A stretch of DNA of 64,000 nt from JAANXG01 sp049583715 (GCA_049583715.1 JBAUWJ010000190.1:1-64000), one strand, 5' to 3'; counted from the stretch's first letter, positions 52,205 to 63,614 are shown. Numbers and translations: made by a program. Notes: generated from the sequence alone by a model not told the origin.

Positions 52205-54268
52205 TTGACCTCCACGGTCCAAAATCACCTGGCGAGCGAAACCAGCCCGTACCTGCTCCAGCACGCGGGCAATCCCGTCGACTGGTACCCCTGGGGTCCG
52301 GAGGCGCTCGACCTGGCGCGAAAGAGCGGCAGACCGATACTCCTTTCCATCGGCTACACCGCATGCCACTGGTGCCATGTGATGGAGAAGGAGTCCTTCG
52401 AGGACGAAGCGACCGCCGCCTACATGAACGAGCATTTCGTGTGCATCAAGGTCGACCGCGAGGAGCGGCCCGATCTGGACAAGATCTACCAGATCGCCCA
52501 CCAGATGCTGAGCCGCAGGCCCGGCGGATGGCCGCTGACCGTTGCCATGGACCCTGTGCACCACGTCCCGTTCTTCGCCGGCACGTATTTCCCGGACCGG
52601 CCCCGCCACGGAATGCCCGCCTTCACGGATATTCTGGCCCGTATCGTCGAGTTCTACGAGACCCACAGGGAAGACAGCCTGCCCGAGCACATCTCGGCCA
52701 TGCGGGCGGCAATGGCCCAGCTCCAGGACGGACCGGCCGGCGACGCGGCGCCGGAGCTGCTCGACCGTGCAGCCGCGGAGCTGGAAAGTGCTTATGACTC
52801 CGTCAACGGCGGCTTCGGGGGCGCCCCCAAGTTTCCGCATCCGACGAATCTCAGTCTCTGCCTGCGCCTCTGGCGACGTTCCGCCCGGCAGGGTCCGTCC
52901 CGCGATCGCCTGCTCGAGATCGCCCGCCACTCACTCGAAGCCATGGCCGACAAGGGCTTGTTCGACCACGTCGGCGGCGGCTTTTATCGCTACTCGGTCG
53001 ATGCCGGCTGGGTGATCCCGCATTTCGAGAAGATGCTGTACGACAATGCGCAGCTCCTGCCGCTCTACACCGACGCGCATCTCGCCACCGGTGATCGGCG
53101 GTTCAGGGAGGTGGCGCTGCGCACGGGGCACTGGGTGATGGACGAGATGCAGTCCCCGGAGGGCGCCTACTACTCTACGCTGGACGCGGACTCGGAAGGC
53201 GAGGAAGGACGTTTCTACCTGTGGACGCGGGACGAGATCGCCGCAGTTCTGGACAGCGAGGAGCTGGCCGTGGTCGAAGATCGATTCGGACTGCGCGGCG
53301 GTGCCAACTTCGAAGGCAAATGGCACCTGAACATCGCCCAGGACATCGCGTCGGTCTCCAGGCACACCGGTCTCGAGCGCTCGAGGGTCGAGTCTCGGCT
53401 GGAGTCGGCCCGAACCAAGCTGCACACGGCGCGCGGGAGGCGGACTCGCCCCTTCAGGGACGAGAAGATACTCACCGCCTGGAACGGGCTGATGATCCAC
53501 GGCATGGCGCACGCCGGCCTGCAGCTCGGTGAGCCGGCATTCGTCGAGTCCGCCACCCGGGCGCTGGACTTCGTCCGGAACCGCCTGTGGCGGGACGGGC
53601 GCCTGTGCGCCACCACCAAGGATGGCGTGACTCGCCTCAACGCCTATCTCGACGACTATGCCTTCCTGATCGACGCCCTGCTCACCGTCAACCAGTGCGC
53701 CTGGGACACCACTCGCATCCAATGGGCGATGACACTCGCGGACTTCGTCCTCGAGCATTTCGAGGACAGGGCGCGGGGTGGATTGTTCTTCACATCGGAC
53801 GACCACGAGGCCCTGCTGCACCGCGACAAGCCGGGCACGGACGACGCGACGCCGTCCGGCAACGGCATCGCCGCCCGGGTGCTGCTCCGCCTAGGGCACC
53901 TGCTCGCCGAGACCCGCTACCTGGAGGCGGCCGGGCGTATCCTCGAGGCAATGTCCGGCGCCATGGCGCGATACCCTTCCGCCCACGGTGCCCTCTTGGA
54001 GGCACTCGACGAGTTTCACGACCCGGTGGAGACCATCGTGATCCGCGGCCCGGACGAAACCACGGCGCCATGGCGCGCGGCCTGCGCCGGCTACTATCCC
54101 GACCGGCAGGTGTTTGCCATACCCGAGCAGACCGCGGGCACACTCCCCGGTATAATCGAGAACATGCGAATTCGCGGGAACGTCACGGCCTATGTGTGCC
54201 GCGGCACGGCGTGCAGCGAACCCATCACCGGGCAGTCCGCGCTCAGCCGGTATCTGGCGAAGGACTGA
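52205..54268 (+). CDS. DUF255 thioredoxin-like protein (YyaL/SSP411 family)
   Basis: This 687-residue protein has an N-terminal DsbH-like thioredoxin domain: ETSPYLLQHAGNPVDWYPWG, LSIGYTACHWCHVMEKESF with a CHWC site, VDREERPDLDKIY. It is followed by a large (alpha/alpha)6-barrel-like domain (GLFDHVGGGFYRYSVDAGW, HFEKMLYDNAQLLPLY, LTAWNGLMI). The family is widespread, related to human SPATA20, with no proven activity. The start is TTG 52205, because the preceding bases encode no homologous residues and no ATG is close. It precedes the ICDH-CBS gene by 110 bases. Confidence 0.9.
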   Translation: MTSTVQNHLASETSPYLLQHAGNPVDWYPWGPEALDLARKSGRPILLSIGYTACHWCHVMEKESFEDEATAAYMNEHFVCIKVDREERPDLDKIYQIAHQMLSRRPGGWPLTVAMDPVHHVPFFAGTYFPDRPRHGMPAFTDILARIVEFYETHREDSLPEHISAMRAAMAQLQDGPAGDAAPELLDRAAAELESAYDSVNGGFGGAPKFPHPTNLSLCLRLWRRSARQGPSRDRLLEIARHSLEAMADKGLFDHVGGGFYRYSVDAGWVIPHFEKMLYDNAQLLPLYTDAHLATGDRRFREVALRTGHWVMDEMQSPEGAYYSTLDADSEGEEGRFYLWTRDEIAAVLDSEELAVVEDRFGLRGGANFEGKWHLNIAQDIASVSRHTGLERSRVESRLESARTKLHTARGRRTRPFRDEKILTAWNGLMIHGMAHAGLQLGEPAFVESATRALDFVRNRLWRDGRLCATTKDGVTRLNAYLDDYAFLIDALLTVNQCAWDTTRIQWAMTLADFVLEHFEDRARGGLFFTSDDHEALLHRDKPGTDDATPSGNGIAARVLLRLGHLLAETRYLEAAGRILEAMSGAMARYPSAHGALLEALDEFHDPVETIVIRGPDETTAPWRAACAGYYPDRQVFAIPEQTAGTLPGIIENMRIRGNVTAYVCRGTACSEPITGQSALSRYLAKD

Positions 54269-54378
54269 CGCGGATCCTCGCGGGCCCATCCTCGCCACAC
54301 GCAGCATGCCGGCCCGGACATGCCCTTCTCCGATCAACCCGGGCAGATTTTGAAATTGAACCCATCACGGAGCCATCC

Positions 54379-56145
<1,767 letters not shown>

Positions 56146-56149
56146 GGCG

Positions 56150-56285
56150 AGCGACTGTTTGACGGTGGGGATGGCTGGTGGCAGCGCGGCGAGCATGGGT
56201 CGGGGGAGGCTCGACAAGACCCAGCAGCCCAGTACCATCAAACACTGCTTGTCGGAATGAATTCCGACCCACAGGGAGCGCCAAC
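56150..56285 (-). repeat. Composite palindromic repeat, partial copy C
   Basis: The palindrome GTCGGAATGAATTCCGAC at 56251-56268, with the adjoining aaacactgctt and ccagcagc segments, matches one flank of copies A and B. The 27-base arms and core are absent. tgtttgacggt (about 56157) and accatcaaaca (about 56235) pair as an inverted repeat. Confidence 0.75.
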
Positions 56286-56365
56286 AATGAGACCCTGTTT
56301 GTACACCATGCGCAAAGACGTATAGAGTGTGTGGCACCCAACGAACCTGCATCCAGGGATTTCCC

Positions 56366-56929
56366 TTGCTCTGCGAAACGCCTCCTGACGAGCCCGTCGT
56401 CGCCTACGTGGGACTCGGGAGCAACCTCGGCGACGGCCCGGCCACCCTGAGAACCGCCATCGCGGCCATCGACCTGCTGCCGCGCACGAGGGTTGCCCGG
56501 CGATCGTCCTTCTATCGGTCGCCGCCCATGGGCGTGGTCAGCCAGCCCTGGTTCATCAACGCCGTGGTTCAGGTAAGAACGCGCCTGACGGCGCCGGAGC
56601 TCCTCGCCGAGCTCCAGAAGATCGAGCGTCGCTGCGGGCGGGTCAGGAAGCTGCGCTGGGGGCCGCGCACGCTGGATCTCGACATCCTCCTGTACGGCGA
56701 CAGTGTCACGAGCAGGCCAGAGCTGACAATTCCCCACCCCGGCGTCTCGTCGCGCGCTTTCGTGCTGTATCCACTCCTCGAGATCGCACCGAACCTGGAG
56801 ATTCCGCGCATGGGGTCGCCCGCGTCTCTCGTCCGTCAGTACCGCGGGCCGCTCCCCGTGCGTCTGCCTACCGGCCCGCGAGGCTTATCCGGCACGACGA
56901 TCGCCGGCCTTCGGATCGACGCGCACTGA
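56366..56929 (+). CDS. folK: 2-amino-4-hydroxy-6-hydroxymethyldihydropteridine pyrophosphokinase
   Basis: This HPPK of folate synthesis transfers pyrophosphate from ATP to hydroxymethyl-dihydropterin. Family segments are VVAYVGLGSNLGDG, RSSFYRSPPMG, QPWFINAVVQVRT, LQKIERRCGR and the signature RWGPRTLDLDILLYG. TTG 56366 follows CAGGGA and gives 187 residues; the frame is open from 56327, and a start nearer VVAYVGLGSN is also possible. The C-terminal 40 residues after the core (GPLPVRLPTGPRGLSGTT) are a short extension. Confidence 0.92.
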   Translation: MLCETPPDEPVVAYVGLGSNLGDGPATLRTAIAAIDLLPRTRVARRSSFYRSPPMGVVSQPWFINAVVQVRTRLTAPELLAELQKIERRCGRVRKLRWGPRTLDLDILLYGDSVTSRPELTIPHPGVSSRAFVLYPLLEIAPNLEIPRMGSPASLVRQYRGPLPVRLPTGPRGLSGTTIAGLRIDAH

Positions 56930-56995
56930 GTCGGCGGCGAGCCGACTTTCCGCACGGGATCGGGCCTGCGGGGGATGCCGGGGCGGTGATCGGCC

Positions 56996-57934
56996 TCACA
57001 GCTCCAGGCGGCTGCCGAAGCTCTCCTGGTAACGCCGTGCGAAATCCTCCGGCGTGAAGCTGTGGTTCTGCGTGCCGTGACGCTCTATCTTGATGCCGCC
57101 CGCGAGGGACGCTATGCGTCCGGTCGTTTCCCAGTCCAGACCGCGGCTCAGGCCGTAGAGCAGGCCCGCCCGGTAAGCGTCACCGCACCCCGTGGGATCG
57201 ACGACCTCTTCCACCTTGGCGGGCGGGATGTCCAGGGTTAGGCCACCGGCGTATATCCGCGACCCCTCTCCGCCCCGGGTGACGATGAGCGCCTCGACCT
57301 CGGAGGCGACTTCCTTGATATCCCGGCCGGTGCGCTCCTGCAGCAGCCGGCTCTCGTAGTCGTTGAGGGTGATGTAGGCGGCGCGCTCGATGAATGCATC
57401 GAGCTCCTCTTTTCCGAACATGGGCAGGCCCTGGCCGGGGTCGAAGATGAAGGGAATGCCGCGGTCCGCGTACTGCGCGGCATGCTCGATCATGGCGCGG
57501 CGCCCGTCCGGGGCCAGGATACCGAGGTCGACGCCCTCGACGCCGTCCACGCGGTTACGATGGGCTTCGTTCATGGCGCCGGGATGAAACGCCGTGATCT
57601 GGTTGTCGTCCATGTCCGTAGTGATGTATGCCTGGGCGGTATAGGTGCCGAACACGGGCGTCACGTGAGTGCGGTCTATGCCGTGCTTGTCGAGCCACCC
57701 GGCATAGGAATCGAAGTCGTCGCCGACGGTGCCCATGGGAAGGGGGTCGCCGCCGAGCAGCTTCAGGTTGTAGGCGATGTTGCCCGCGCAGCCGCCGAAT
57801 TCCCGGCGCATGCCGGGAACGATAAAGCAGACATTCAGGATGTGCACCTGGTCGGGAAGAATGTGGTTCTTGAACCGGTCCTCGAACACCATGATGGTGT
57901 CATAGGCAAACGATCCACAAATCAATACTGGCAT
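56996..57934 (-). CDS. PfkB-family carbohydrate/adenosine kinase
   Basis: This 312-residue ribokinase-fold protein has the N-terminal substrate segment MRREFGGCAGNIAYNLKLLGG, ITTDMDDNQITAFHPGAM, ITLNDYESRLLQERTG and the anion-hole motif VVDPTGCGDAYRAGLLYGL. The sequence matches bacterial proteins annotated as adenosine kinase or carbohydrate kinase. GGAGC lies seven bases before ATG 57934. It follows gcvH on the same strand, but a terminator-like hairpin separates them. Confidence 0.87.
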   Translation of the reverse strand: MPVLICGSFAYDTIMVFEDRFKNHILPDQVHILNVCFIVPGMRREFGGCAGNIAYNLKLLGGDPLPMGTVGDDFDSYAGWLDKHGIDRTHVTPVFGTYTAQAYITTDMDDNQITAFHPGAMNEAHRNRVDGVEGVDLGILAPDGRRAMIEHAAQYADRGIPFIFDPGQGLPMFGKEELDAFIERAAYITLNDYESRLLQERTGRDIKEVASEVEALIVTRGGEGSRIYAGGLTLDIPPAKVEEVVDPTGCGDAYRAGLLYGLSRGLDWETTGRIASLAGGIKIERHGTQNHSFTPEDFARRYQESFGSRLEL

Positions 57935-57945
57935 TCAATGCTCCA

Positions 57946-57978
57946 AATGAACGAAACAGACGAGCTCTGTCAGCTCGT
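57946..57978 (-). terminator. Possible intrinsic terminator after gcvH
   Basis: On the minus strand a seven-base-pair stem, ACGAGCT/AGCTCGT (57960-57966 with 57972-57978), with a five-base loop is followed by a T-rich tail (ctgtttcgttc). It lies about 60 bases after gcvH and just before the start of the PfkB gene. Confidence 0.5.
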
Positions 57979-58041
57979 GCGAGCGCGGATGGAACCGGCT
58001 CAGGGAAGGCGCCGCCTGAAAACCGGTCACGCGGCAGGCGT

Positions 58042-58431
58042 CTACTCGACCTCCAGCAACTCCTGATACGCATCGGAGTCCAGCAGCTCGTCCCAGTCAC
58101 CCTCGTCGTCCGGACGCAGCCTGAACAGCCAGCCGTCGGCATAGGGGCTCTGGTTCACCAGCTCGGGCGTGTCCTCCAATGCACTGTTCGTCTCCACGAT
58201 CTCGCCGTTGACCGGCGCATAGATATCGGAGGCCGCCTTGACCGATTCCACCACCGCGCATTCATCCCCGGCACCGACAGTGCTGCCGACCTCCGGAAGC
58301 TCGACGAACACCATGTCCCCGAGCTGGTCCTGCGCGTGGTCGGTGATGCCCACCTCGAAGTGTCCGTCCTCCATGCGCCGGACCCATTCGTGGGACTTGG
58401 TATAGCGCAGCTCACCAGGAATCTCACTCAT
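58042..58431 (-). CDS. gcvH: Glycine cleavage system H protein
   Basis: This 129-residue lipoyl protein has the lipoylation site VESVKAASDIYAPVNG with Lys65, preceded by GITDHAQDQLGDMVFVELPEVG. GcvH carries the aminomethyl group between the P and T proteins. GAGGAGG sits ten bases before ATG 58431. The gcvT and gcvP genes are not adjacent, so this is either an orphan gcvH or one serving lipoate relay. Confidence 0.95.
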   Translation of the reverse strand: MSEIPGELRYTKSHEWVRRMEDGHFEVGITDHAQDQLGDMVFVELPEVGSTVGAGDECAVVESVKAASDIYAPVNGEIVETNSALEDTPELVNQSPYADGWLFRLRPDDEGDWDELLDSDAYQELLEVE

Positions 58432-58618
58432 TATTTTAGAACCTCCTCAGATTCAGATGTAACACCCCGGTGCACGATGACCGGCCTACGGGAACTATAG
58501 CCACCGGAAAGAGCGAACTCCAGCTCGACACGCGACCAACGCCTCCTCGCCGATCCGGGGGCTCTCGGCGATGGGGCCGAGCCTCGCCCGGGCCGCGCGG
58601 ATGGCCGCCGACCGATGT

Positions 58619-59080
58619 TCAGGATGCCCCCAGTATTCCCTCGTTTTTCTTGATCGAGCACTTGCCGTTCGTCTTCATGCCCTGGCACACCCCGTACATG
58701 TGCAGCGAGTGACCCTCCAGCACAAAGCCCGCGTTCTCCGCAACCTTGCGCTGGCGCTCCTCGATGGTCTTGTCGTAAAACTCGAACACGCGCCCGCACT
58801 CGACGCACACCATGTGATCGTGGTGGCCCTCGTCGTCAAGCTCGAAGACGGACCTGCCGCCCTCAAAGTTGTGGCGGATCACCAGGCCCGCGCTCTCGAA
58901 CTGCGTCAGCACGCGATACACGGTCGCCAGCCCGATGTCCTCCCCGGCGTCGAGAAGCTCCTTGTAGACGTCCTCCGCGGTCATGTGCCGCACCTCGGCG
59001 CCCTCCAGGATGCCCAGGATCTTGAGACGCGGAACGGTTGTCTTCAGGCCCGCCCTCTTCAGTTCGTTGCTCGATGACAC
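58619..59080 (-). CDS. fur: Ferric uptake regulator
   Basis: This 153-residue Fur protein has the winged-helix N-terminus (SSSNELKRAGLKTTVPRLKIL, DIGLATVYRVLTQFESAGLV) and the metal-binding C-terminal part (EGHHDHMVCVECGRVFEFYD with the CVEC site). A later cysteine pair (VCQGMKTNGKC) lies near the end. It represses iron-uptake genes when bound to Fe2+. The start GTG 59080 with GGAGCG upstream gives the family length; the frame is open to 59128. No iron transport gene is nearby. Confidence 0.95.
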   Translation of the reverse strand: MSSSNELKRAGLKTTVPRLKILGILEGAEVRHMTAEDVYKELLDAGEDIGLATVYRVLTQFESAGLVIRHNFEGGRSVFELDDEGHHDHMVCVECGRVFEFYDKTIEERQRKVAENAGFVLEGHSLHMYGVCQGMKTNGKCSIKKNEGILGAS

Positions 59081-59242
59081 CGTCAACGCTCCACGGTGGG
59101 ACAAGCCACCTTGAATGTCAGCCCCCACAATCGCCCCATTGTCTCCCCATTATCTCAAATTACGGTCGTGAGCATAGCCGGATGCGGGCCGGCGCGGCAT
59201 TTGGCGCGAGCGGAGCCGATGGGCCGCTCTCATTGACGATGC

Positions 59243-60439
59243 CTAGAACCGGGGCCGCGACGTCCCGAGAGCCTGCCGCGTCAGAAAATGCTTCAGCCAA
59301 TCCTGGTGGTCCACCACGTCGAGACCCAGGCCCCGCAGGCGGTGGACGACCGTCGACTCGGTCGAGAACAGTCCATGCAGGGCATCCAGCATTCGCATCG
59401 TGGAAAAGTTCTCGCTGCGCCGCCAGCGCTCGAATCGACGCAGGACGTGCCGGCGGCCGATGTCCCGCCCCTTGCGCGCGCCTTCGAGTAACACGCGGGC
59501 CAGCGAGCAGGCATCACCGAATCCAAGATTGACGCCCTGTCCGGCGAGCGGATGCACGACGTGGGCCGCGTCCCCGATGAGCGCGCCGCGCTCGACGACA
59601 TACTGCGCCGCGCTGCGTCTCGACAAGTCGAAGCTGCGCACGGCACTGACCACCTCCACCTCCCCCAGCCTGCGGTCGAACGCCGCCTCCAGCCGGCGGC
59701 CGAACGATGGCTCATCCAGACCGGTCAGCTCCTCGGCGAGCTCGGCGTCACAGGTCCACACGACGGAGCAGTGACCGTTCGCCAGGGGCAGGAACGCAAC
59801 GGGGCCGGACGGCAGGAACCGCTGCCAGGCCGTCATCCGGTGCGGGAGCGCCGTCCGGACTTCGCATACGAACGCCTTTTGACCGTAAAGGCGCATGTCC
59901 AGGGCAACTCCCAGCTCCTGCCTGACCCAGGAATGCGCACCGTCGGCTCCGACTACGAGCTTGCCCGTCAACATCTCTCCGCCACTCAGGGTCAGGCGGC
60001 AATGCTCGTCGTCCACGACGAGGCGCTCCGGCTCGGCACCGAAGCGGCACTCGATGTTGGCCGCGCTGCCTGTGGTCTCTCGCAGTGCATATTGAATGTT
60101 GGCGTTCTCGATGATGAATCCCAGCCACGACTCCCCGAGCTCGGAGGCATCGAATTCGATCGATCCTTCGCTGCATGCGTCCCAGACGCACATCGACCGA
60201 TACGGACCTATCCGGCTCGCATCGAGGCGGTCCCAGGCGCCGATCGCCTTCAGTATGTCGCGGCTGCCCGGACTGACGGCGCTCACTCTGAGGTCATAGT
60301 GCTCCGCCGGCGGAGGCTCCGGCGGCGCGCCGGCATCCAGCAGCGCCACGGAAAACGGCGAGTCCGCCAGGGCGGCCGCGAAGCTCGCTCCGACCATGCC
60401 CGCCCCCACCACCAGGATGTCGTAGCCCGACCCGCTCAT
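59243..60439 (-). CDS. ubiI: UbiH/UbiF/VisC-family FAD monooxygenase (UbiI-like)
   Basis: This 398-residue flavoprotein has the FAD motif DILVVGAGMVGASFAAAL, VVGADGAHSWVRQELG and the C-terminal GDAAHVVHPLAGQGVNLGFGDA. It hydroxylates the ring of the ubiquinone precursor. Its place after ubiH in the ygfB-pepP-ubiH-visC order points to UbiI (C5 hydroxylase), but UbiF or a broad-specificity UbiM-like role is possible. One base separates it from the ubiH stop. Confidence 0.88.
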   Translation of the reverse strand: MSGSGYDILVVGAGMVGASFAAALADSPFSVALLDAGAPPEPPPAEHYDLRVSAVSPGSRDILKAIGAWDRLDASRIGPYRSMCVWDACSEGSIEFDASELGESWLGFIIENANIQYALRETTGSAANIECRFGAEPERLVVDDEHCRLTLSGGEMLTGKLVVGADGAHSWVRQELGVALDMRLYGQKAFVCEVRTALPHRMTAWQRFLPSGPVAFLPLANGHCSVVWTCDAELAEELTGLDEPSFGRRLEAAFDRRLGEVEVVSAVRSFDLSRRSAAQYVVERGALIGDAAHVVHPLAGQGVNLGFGDACSLARVLLEGARKGRDIGRRHVLRRFERWRRSENFSTMRMLDALHGLFSTESTVVHRLRGLGLDVVDHQDWLKHFLTRQALGTSRPRF

Positions 60440-60440
60440 G

Positions 60441-61667
60441 TCACACCGACAGCGGCACGCCGCGGGTCAAGCGCGGCAAGCGGCCGCCGAGGCCCATGGT
60501 TCGTTTCACCAGGAATCTCTTGGCGGGCGGAAAGTGATTCAGCGCCGTCAGAGCGATATTGCGGCCCGCGACAAAAGGGGCGATCTCATTGGCGAACACG
60601 CGGATCAGGCCGTCGGTGAATCGGGTGGTCGCGCGCACATCCCGCCGGCGCCAGTCCCTGTACTGGTCGAGGACCGTGGCGCGGCCGACATCACCGTTGT
60701 ATCTGGAATGAGTCGCCAGAACATCGGCAAGAACGGCGACGTCGCGCAGCCCCAGGTTGAACCCCTGTCCCGCAACCGGGTGAATGGTGTGCGCGGCGTT
60801 TCCCACCGCCACCGCCCGGCCCCGCACCGGTTCCGGCACCTCGAGCAGCTTCAAGGGATACGGCCGTCGGCGGCCGGGCGAGACCAGGGGTCCGAGCCAG
60901 TCCCCGAAGCGTGCCTGCAGGCGATCCAGGAACTCCTCGTCGGAGTACGCCAGGATGCTCTCGACGTCGTGGTCCCGCGCCGTCCAGACCACCCCGTAGC
61001 GACTGTCGCTCGTCGGCAACATCGCCAGGGGGCCGGTCGAGGTGAAGCGTTCGAACGCCGTGCCGGCGAGCGGCACGCGCGAGGTGACGGTGCACAGTAT
61101 CGCGCTCTGGTGGTAGTCCGTCGTCCTGGCATCGATTCCCACCATGTCGCGCGCGGCGGAGCTCGTGCCGTCGGCGAGCACGACCAGGCGCGCCCGGACG
61201 GGGTCCTCCCGCGAGTCCAGGCGCACTGAAGCCCCGTCGTCGTCCGTCTCGATGGCGGTGACCCGGGCGGGGCAGTACAGGCGCGCAGCGCCGGCGGCCT
61301 CGATCCGCTCCACCAGGCTCAAGCCGATGACACGCGCCGGCACGACGTAGCCCAGCGCGGGCATGTTGAACTCGGCAGCCGACAGCCGGACCTTGCCGTA
61401 ATGCCCCCGGTCCGAGATGTGGATGTGCTCGATGGGCGTCACGCCCCGGGCCCTGACGGCCGGCCAGACGCCGATGCCGTCCAGGATGCGCATCGACGCG
61501 GGTGCCAGGGACAGCATCTTCTCGTCGTAGCTCGGCTGGGCATCGGAGCGAAACGGCACGGCCTCGACCAAGGCGATATCCAGCCCCGTCGGCGAAAGCG
61601 CGCAGGCGAGGCTCGCGCCGATCAAGCCGCCGCCGACGATGACCACATCGTGCTCCGTTCCGCTCAT
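60441..61667 (-). CDS. ubiH: 2-octaprenyl-6-methoxyphenol hydroxylase
   Basis: This 408-residue flavoprotein has DVVIVGGGLIGASLACAL, VVLADGTSSAARDMVGI and VGNAAHTIHPVAGQGFNLGLRD, the last matching UbiH closely. It performs a ring hydroxylation in aerobic ubiquinone synthesis at the inner membrane. The ATG overlaps the pepP stop (ATGA, 61664-61667), so translation is coupled. Confidence 0.93.
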   Translation of the reverse strand: MSGTEHDVVIVGGGLIGASLACALSPTGLDIALVEAVPFRSDAQPSYDEKMLSLAPASMRILDGIGVWPAVRARGVTPIEHIHISDRGHYGKVRLSAAEFNMPALGYVVPARVIGLSLVERIEAAGAARLYCPARVTAIETDDDGASVRLDSREDPVRARLVVLADGTSSAARDMVGIDARTTDYHQSAILCTVTSRVPLAGTAFERFTSTGPLAMLPTSDSRYGVVWTARDHDVESILAYSDEEFLDRLQARFGDWLGPLVSPGRRRPYPLKLLEVPEPVRGRAVAVGNAAHTIHPVAGQGFNLGLRDVAVLADVLATHSRYNGDVGRATVLDQYRDWRRRDVRATTRFTDGLIRVFANEIAPFVAGRNIALTALNHFPPAKRFLVKRTMGLGGRLPRLTRGVPLSV

Positions 61668-62971
61668 GCGCCGCTCATGATGGATTCGATCTCGTCGATG
61701 GTCTTGGGCGCGTGGGCGGACAGCACCAGATTTCCCTTCCGCTGCACCAGCACGTCGTCCTCGATCCGAATGCCGATGTTCCTGAAACGCGGATCGATGT
61801 CCTCGTCCTTGCCGATGTACAACCCCGGCTCGACGGTCATCACCATTCCCGGCTCCAGGGCACGCCATTCAGTCTCGACCTTGTAGTCACCCACGTCGTG
61901 CACGTCCATGCCCAGCCAGTGTCCGGTGCGGTGCATGTAGAAGCGCCGGTAATTACCCTGCTCGATATTGTCATCGACGCCGCCTTCGAGCAGCCCGAGC
62001 TCGATCAGGCCCTCGACGAGCACCCGCACCGCCGCCTCGTGCGGCTGATTCCAGTGGTTTCCGATCCGCGCCTGCTCGATGGCGGAGAGCTGGGCGGCGA
62101 GCACGATCTCGTACACGGCCTTCTGCGGACCGGTGAACTTGCCGTTGACCGGGAACGTCCGGGTGATGTCCGAGGCGTAGTAGTCCAGCTCGCCGCCCGC
62201 GTCGATGAGCAGCAGGTCGCCGGAGCGGAGCTCGTCCCGGTTCGAGATGTAGTGCAGCGTGCAGGCGTTCGCCCCGCCGGCGACGATGGGTGGATAGGCC
62301 CAGGACTCACAGCCGGATTTCTTGAACTGGTACTCGAGCTCGGCGGCGATCTCGTACTCCATCATTCCCGGTCGGCAGACCTCCATGACGCGTCGATGAG
62401 CCGAAGCGGAGATCCTGGCGATCCGTTTCATGATGTTGACCTCTTCCGTTCGCTTGATCAGCCGCAGCTCATGCAGGATGTGCCCGAGGTCCACGATTTC
62501 GTTCGGCCCGCTCATGCCCACGCGCGACTTGGTCTTCACTTCCTGGACCCAGTTCAGCAGCTTGACGTCGAAGTCGTTGTGGCTGCCCACCGTGCAGAAT
62601 ACCTTGCGCCGGTTCTCCAGCAGGCCGGGCAGGATCTCGTCGATGTCGTCGATGGGAAACGCGTCGTCCGCCCCGTACTCGGATACCGCGCCATCGAGCC
62701 CGGAGCGCCGCCCGTCCCAGGTCTCCCTTTCGTCGTCCCGCTCGCGACAGAAGAGGATGAACTCCCCCTGCTCGCGGTCCGGGCACAGAACAGCCACCGC
62801 CTCGGGCTCGGGATATCCCGTGAGGTAGAAAAAATCGCTGTCCGGACGAAAAGGGAACAGCACGTCCCGGTTGCGGACACACTCCGGTGACGTGGGAATG
62901 ACGGCGACGCCGCCTCCCATCAGTTGCATGACGTCCTGCCGCCTGCGGTTAAAGACTTTGGGGTCGAGCAT
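61664..62971 (-). CDS. pepP: Xaa-Pro aminopeptidase
   Basis: This 435-residue metallopeptidase removes N-terminal residues preceding proline. The metal ligands lie in LLLIDAGGELDYYASDITRTF (two Asp), MHRTGHWLGMDVHD (His), MVMTVEPGLYIG (Glu) and IGIRIEDDVLV (Glu). The N-terminal domain (PDSDFFYLTGYPEPEAVAVL) is typical of PepP. Its ATG directly follows the TGA of the ygfB gene with no gap. Confidence 0.96.
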   Translation of the reverse strand: MLDPKVFNRRRQDVMQLMGGGVAVIPTSPECVRNRDVLFPFRPDSDFFYLTGYPEPEAVAVLCPDREQGEFILFCRERDDERETWDGRRSGLDGAVSEYGADDAFPIDDIDEILPGLLENRRKVFCTVGSHNDFDVKLLNWVQEVKTKSRVGMSGPNEIVDLGHILHELRLIKRTEEVNIMKRIARISASAHRRVMEVCRPGMMEYEIAAELEYQFKKSGCESWAYPPIVAGGANACTLHYISNRDELRSGDLLLIDAGGELDYYASDITRTFPVNGKFTGPQKAVYEIVLAAQLSAIEQARIGNHWNQPHEAAVRVLVEGLIELGLLEGGVDDNIEQGNYRRFYMHRTGHWLGMDVHDVGDYKVETEWRALEPGMVMTVEPGLYIGKDEDIDPRFRNIGIRIEDDVLVQRKGNLVLSAHAPKTIDEIESIMSGA

Positions 62972-63550
62972 TCAGTTCAGGCTCCCGTCCGCAAGGTCCG
63001 GTTTCAGCTCCGGCTGCATCTCCTCGAAAACGAGCTGCACGCCGACCCGGACATACTCCTCGATCTCGACCAGGGCTCGCTCGTCCTCCTCCCCTTCGCC
63101 ACCGGCCCGTGCCTCGCTGATCTTTATCAAATCCTGCACGAACTCGCCGCCGTCCTCCTGGAGCCCGTCCAGCACGGCGGCCTGCTCACCGCACAGCAGC
63201 GCCAGGACGAAGCCGCGCGCCCAGTCGGCCAGCGCCGCCGCGCGCTCGGCCACAGGCTCGTCGTCGTCGGGCAGCAGCAGGTTGAACTCGATACCGGCAT
63301 CCAACGTCCGCCAGGTCTCACCCATCAGCGCGTCCACGAGCTCCATCACCATGGTTTGACCGCCGCCGACGCTCCGCCGCAGACCCATCAACGCGGACAG
63401 CGCGGAATCGGCGTCCTCCACGAGTTTGAGCTGGCGGCACACCTGGCCGCACACCATGCCGTGCACCTCCGACGCGCGCAGGTCCAGAGCGGCGAGGTCC
63501 AGGGCGGCCTGGAGTTGAACGTAGCTGGTCGTTTGTTGATCCGGAGACAT
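62972..63550 (-). CDS. ygfB: UPF0149 family protein YgfB
   Basis: This 192-residue helical protein has the family segments SEVHGMVCGQVCRQLKLVED, DDDEPVAERAAALADWARGFV and VEIEEYVRVGVQLVFEEM. YgfB is known from Pseudomonas as an antagonist of the AlpA antitermination protein; the role here is uncertain. The start MSPDQQTTSYVQL at 63550 is preferred; ATG 63583 would add 11 residues. It is the first gene of the ygfB-pepP-ubiH-ubiI run. Confidence 0.88.
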   Translation of the reverse strand: MSPDQQTTSYVQLQAALDLAALDLRASEVHGMVCGQVCRQLKLVEDADSALSALMGLRRSVGGGQTMVMELVDALMGETWRTLDAGIEFNLLLPDDDEPVAERAAALADWARGFVLALLCGEQAAVLDGLQEDGGEFVQDLIKISEARAGGEGEEDERALVEIEEYVRVGVQLVFEEMQPELKPDLADGSLN

Positions 63551-63614
63551 GAGTATACCGTTGCCTGGAGTGGCACGGTGCATTGTACCCGCCTGCTGTC
63601 AAGAGCAAAAAGCG

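Noticed and set aside
53890..54378. A coding frame running from the DUF255 gene into icd without a stop in the icd frame.
   Set aside because: The upstream part of the icd frame is arginine/histidine-rich shadow of the DUF255 gene. ATG 54379 matches the conserved Icd N-terminus, so there is no DUF255-Icd fusion.
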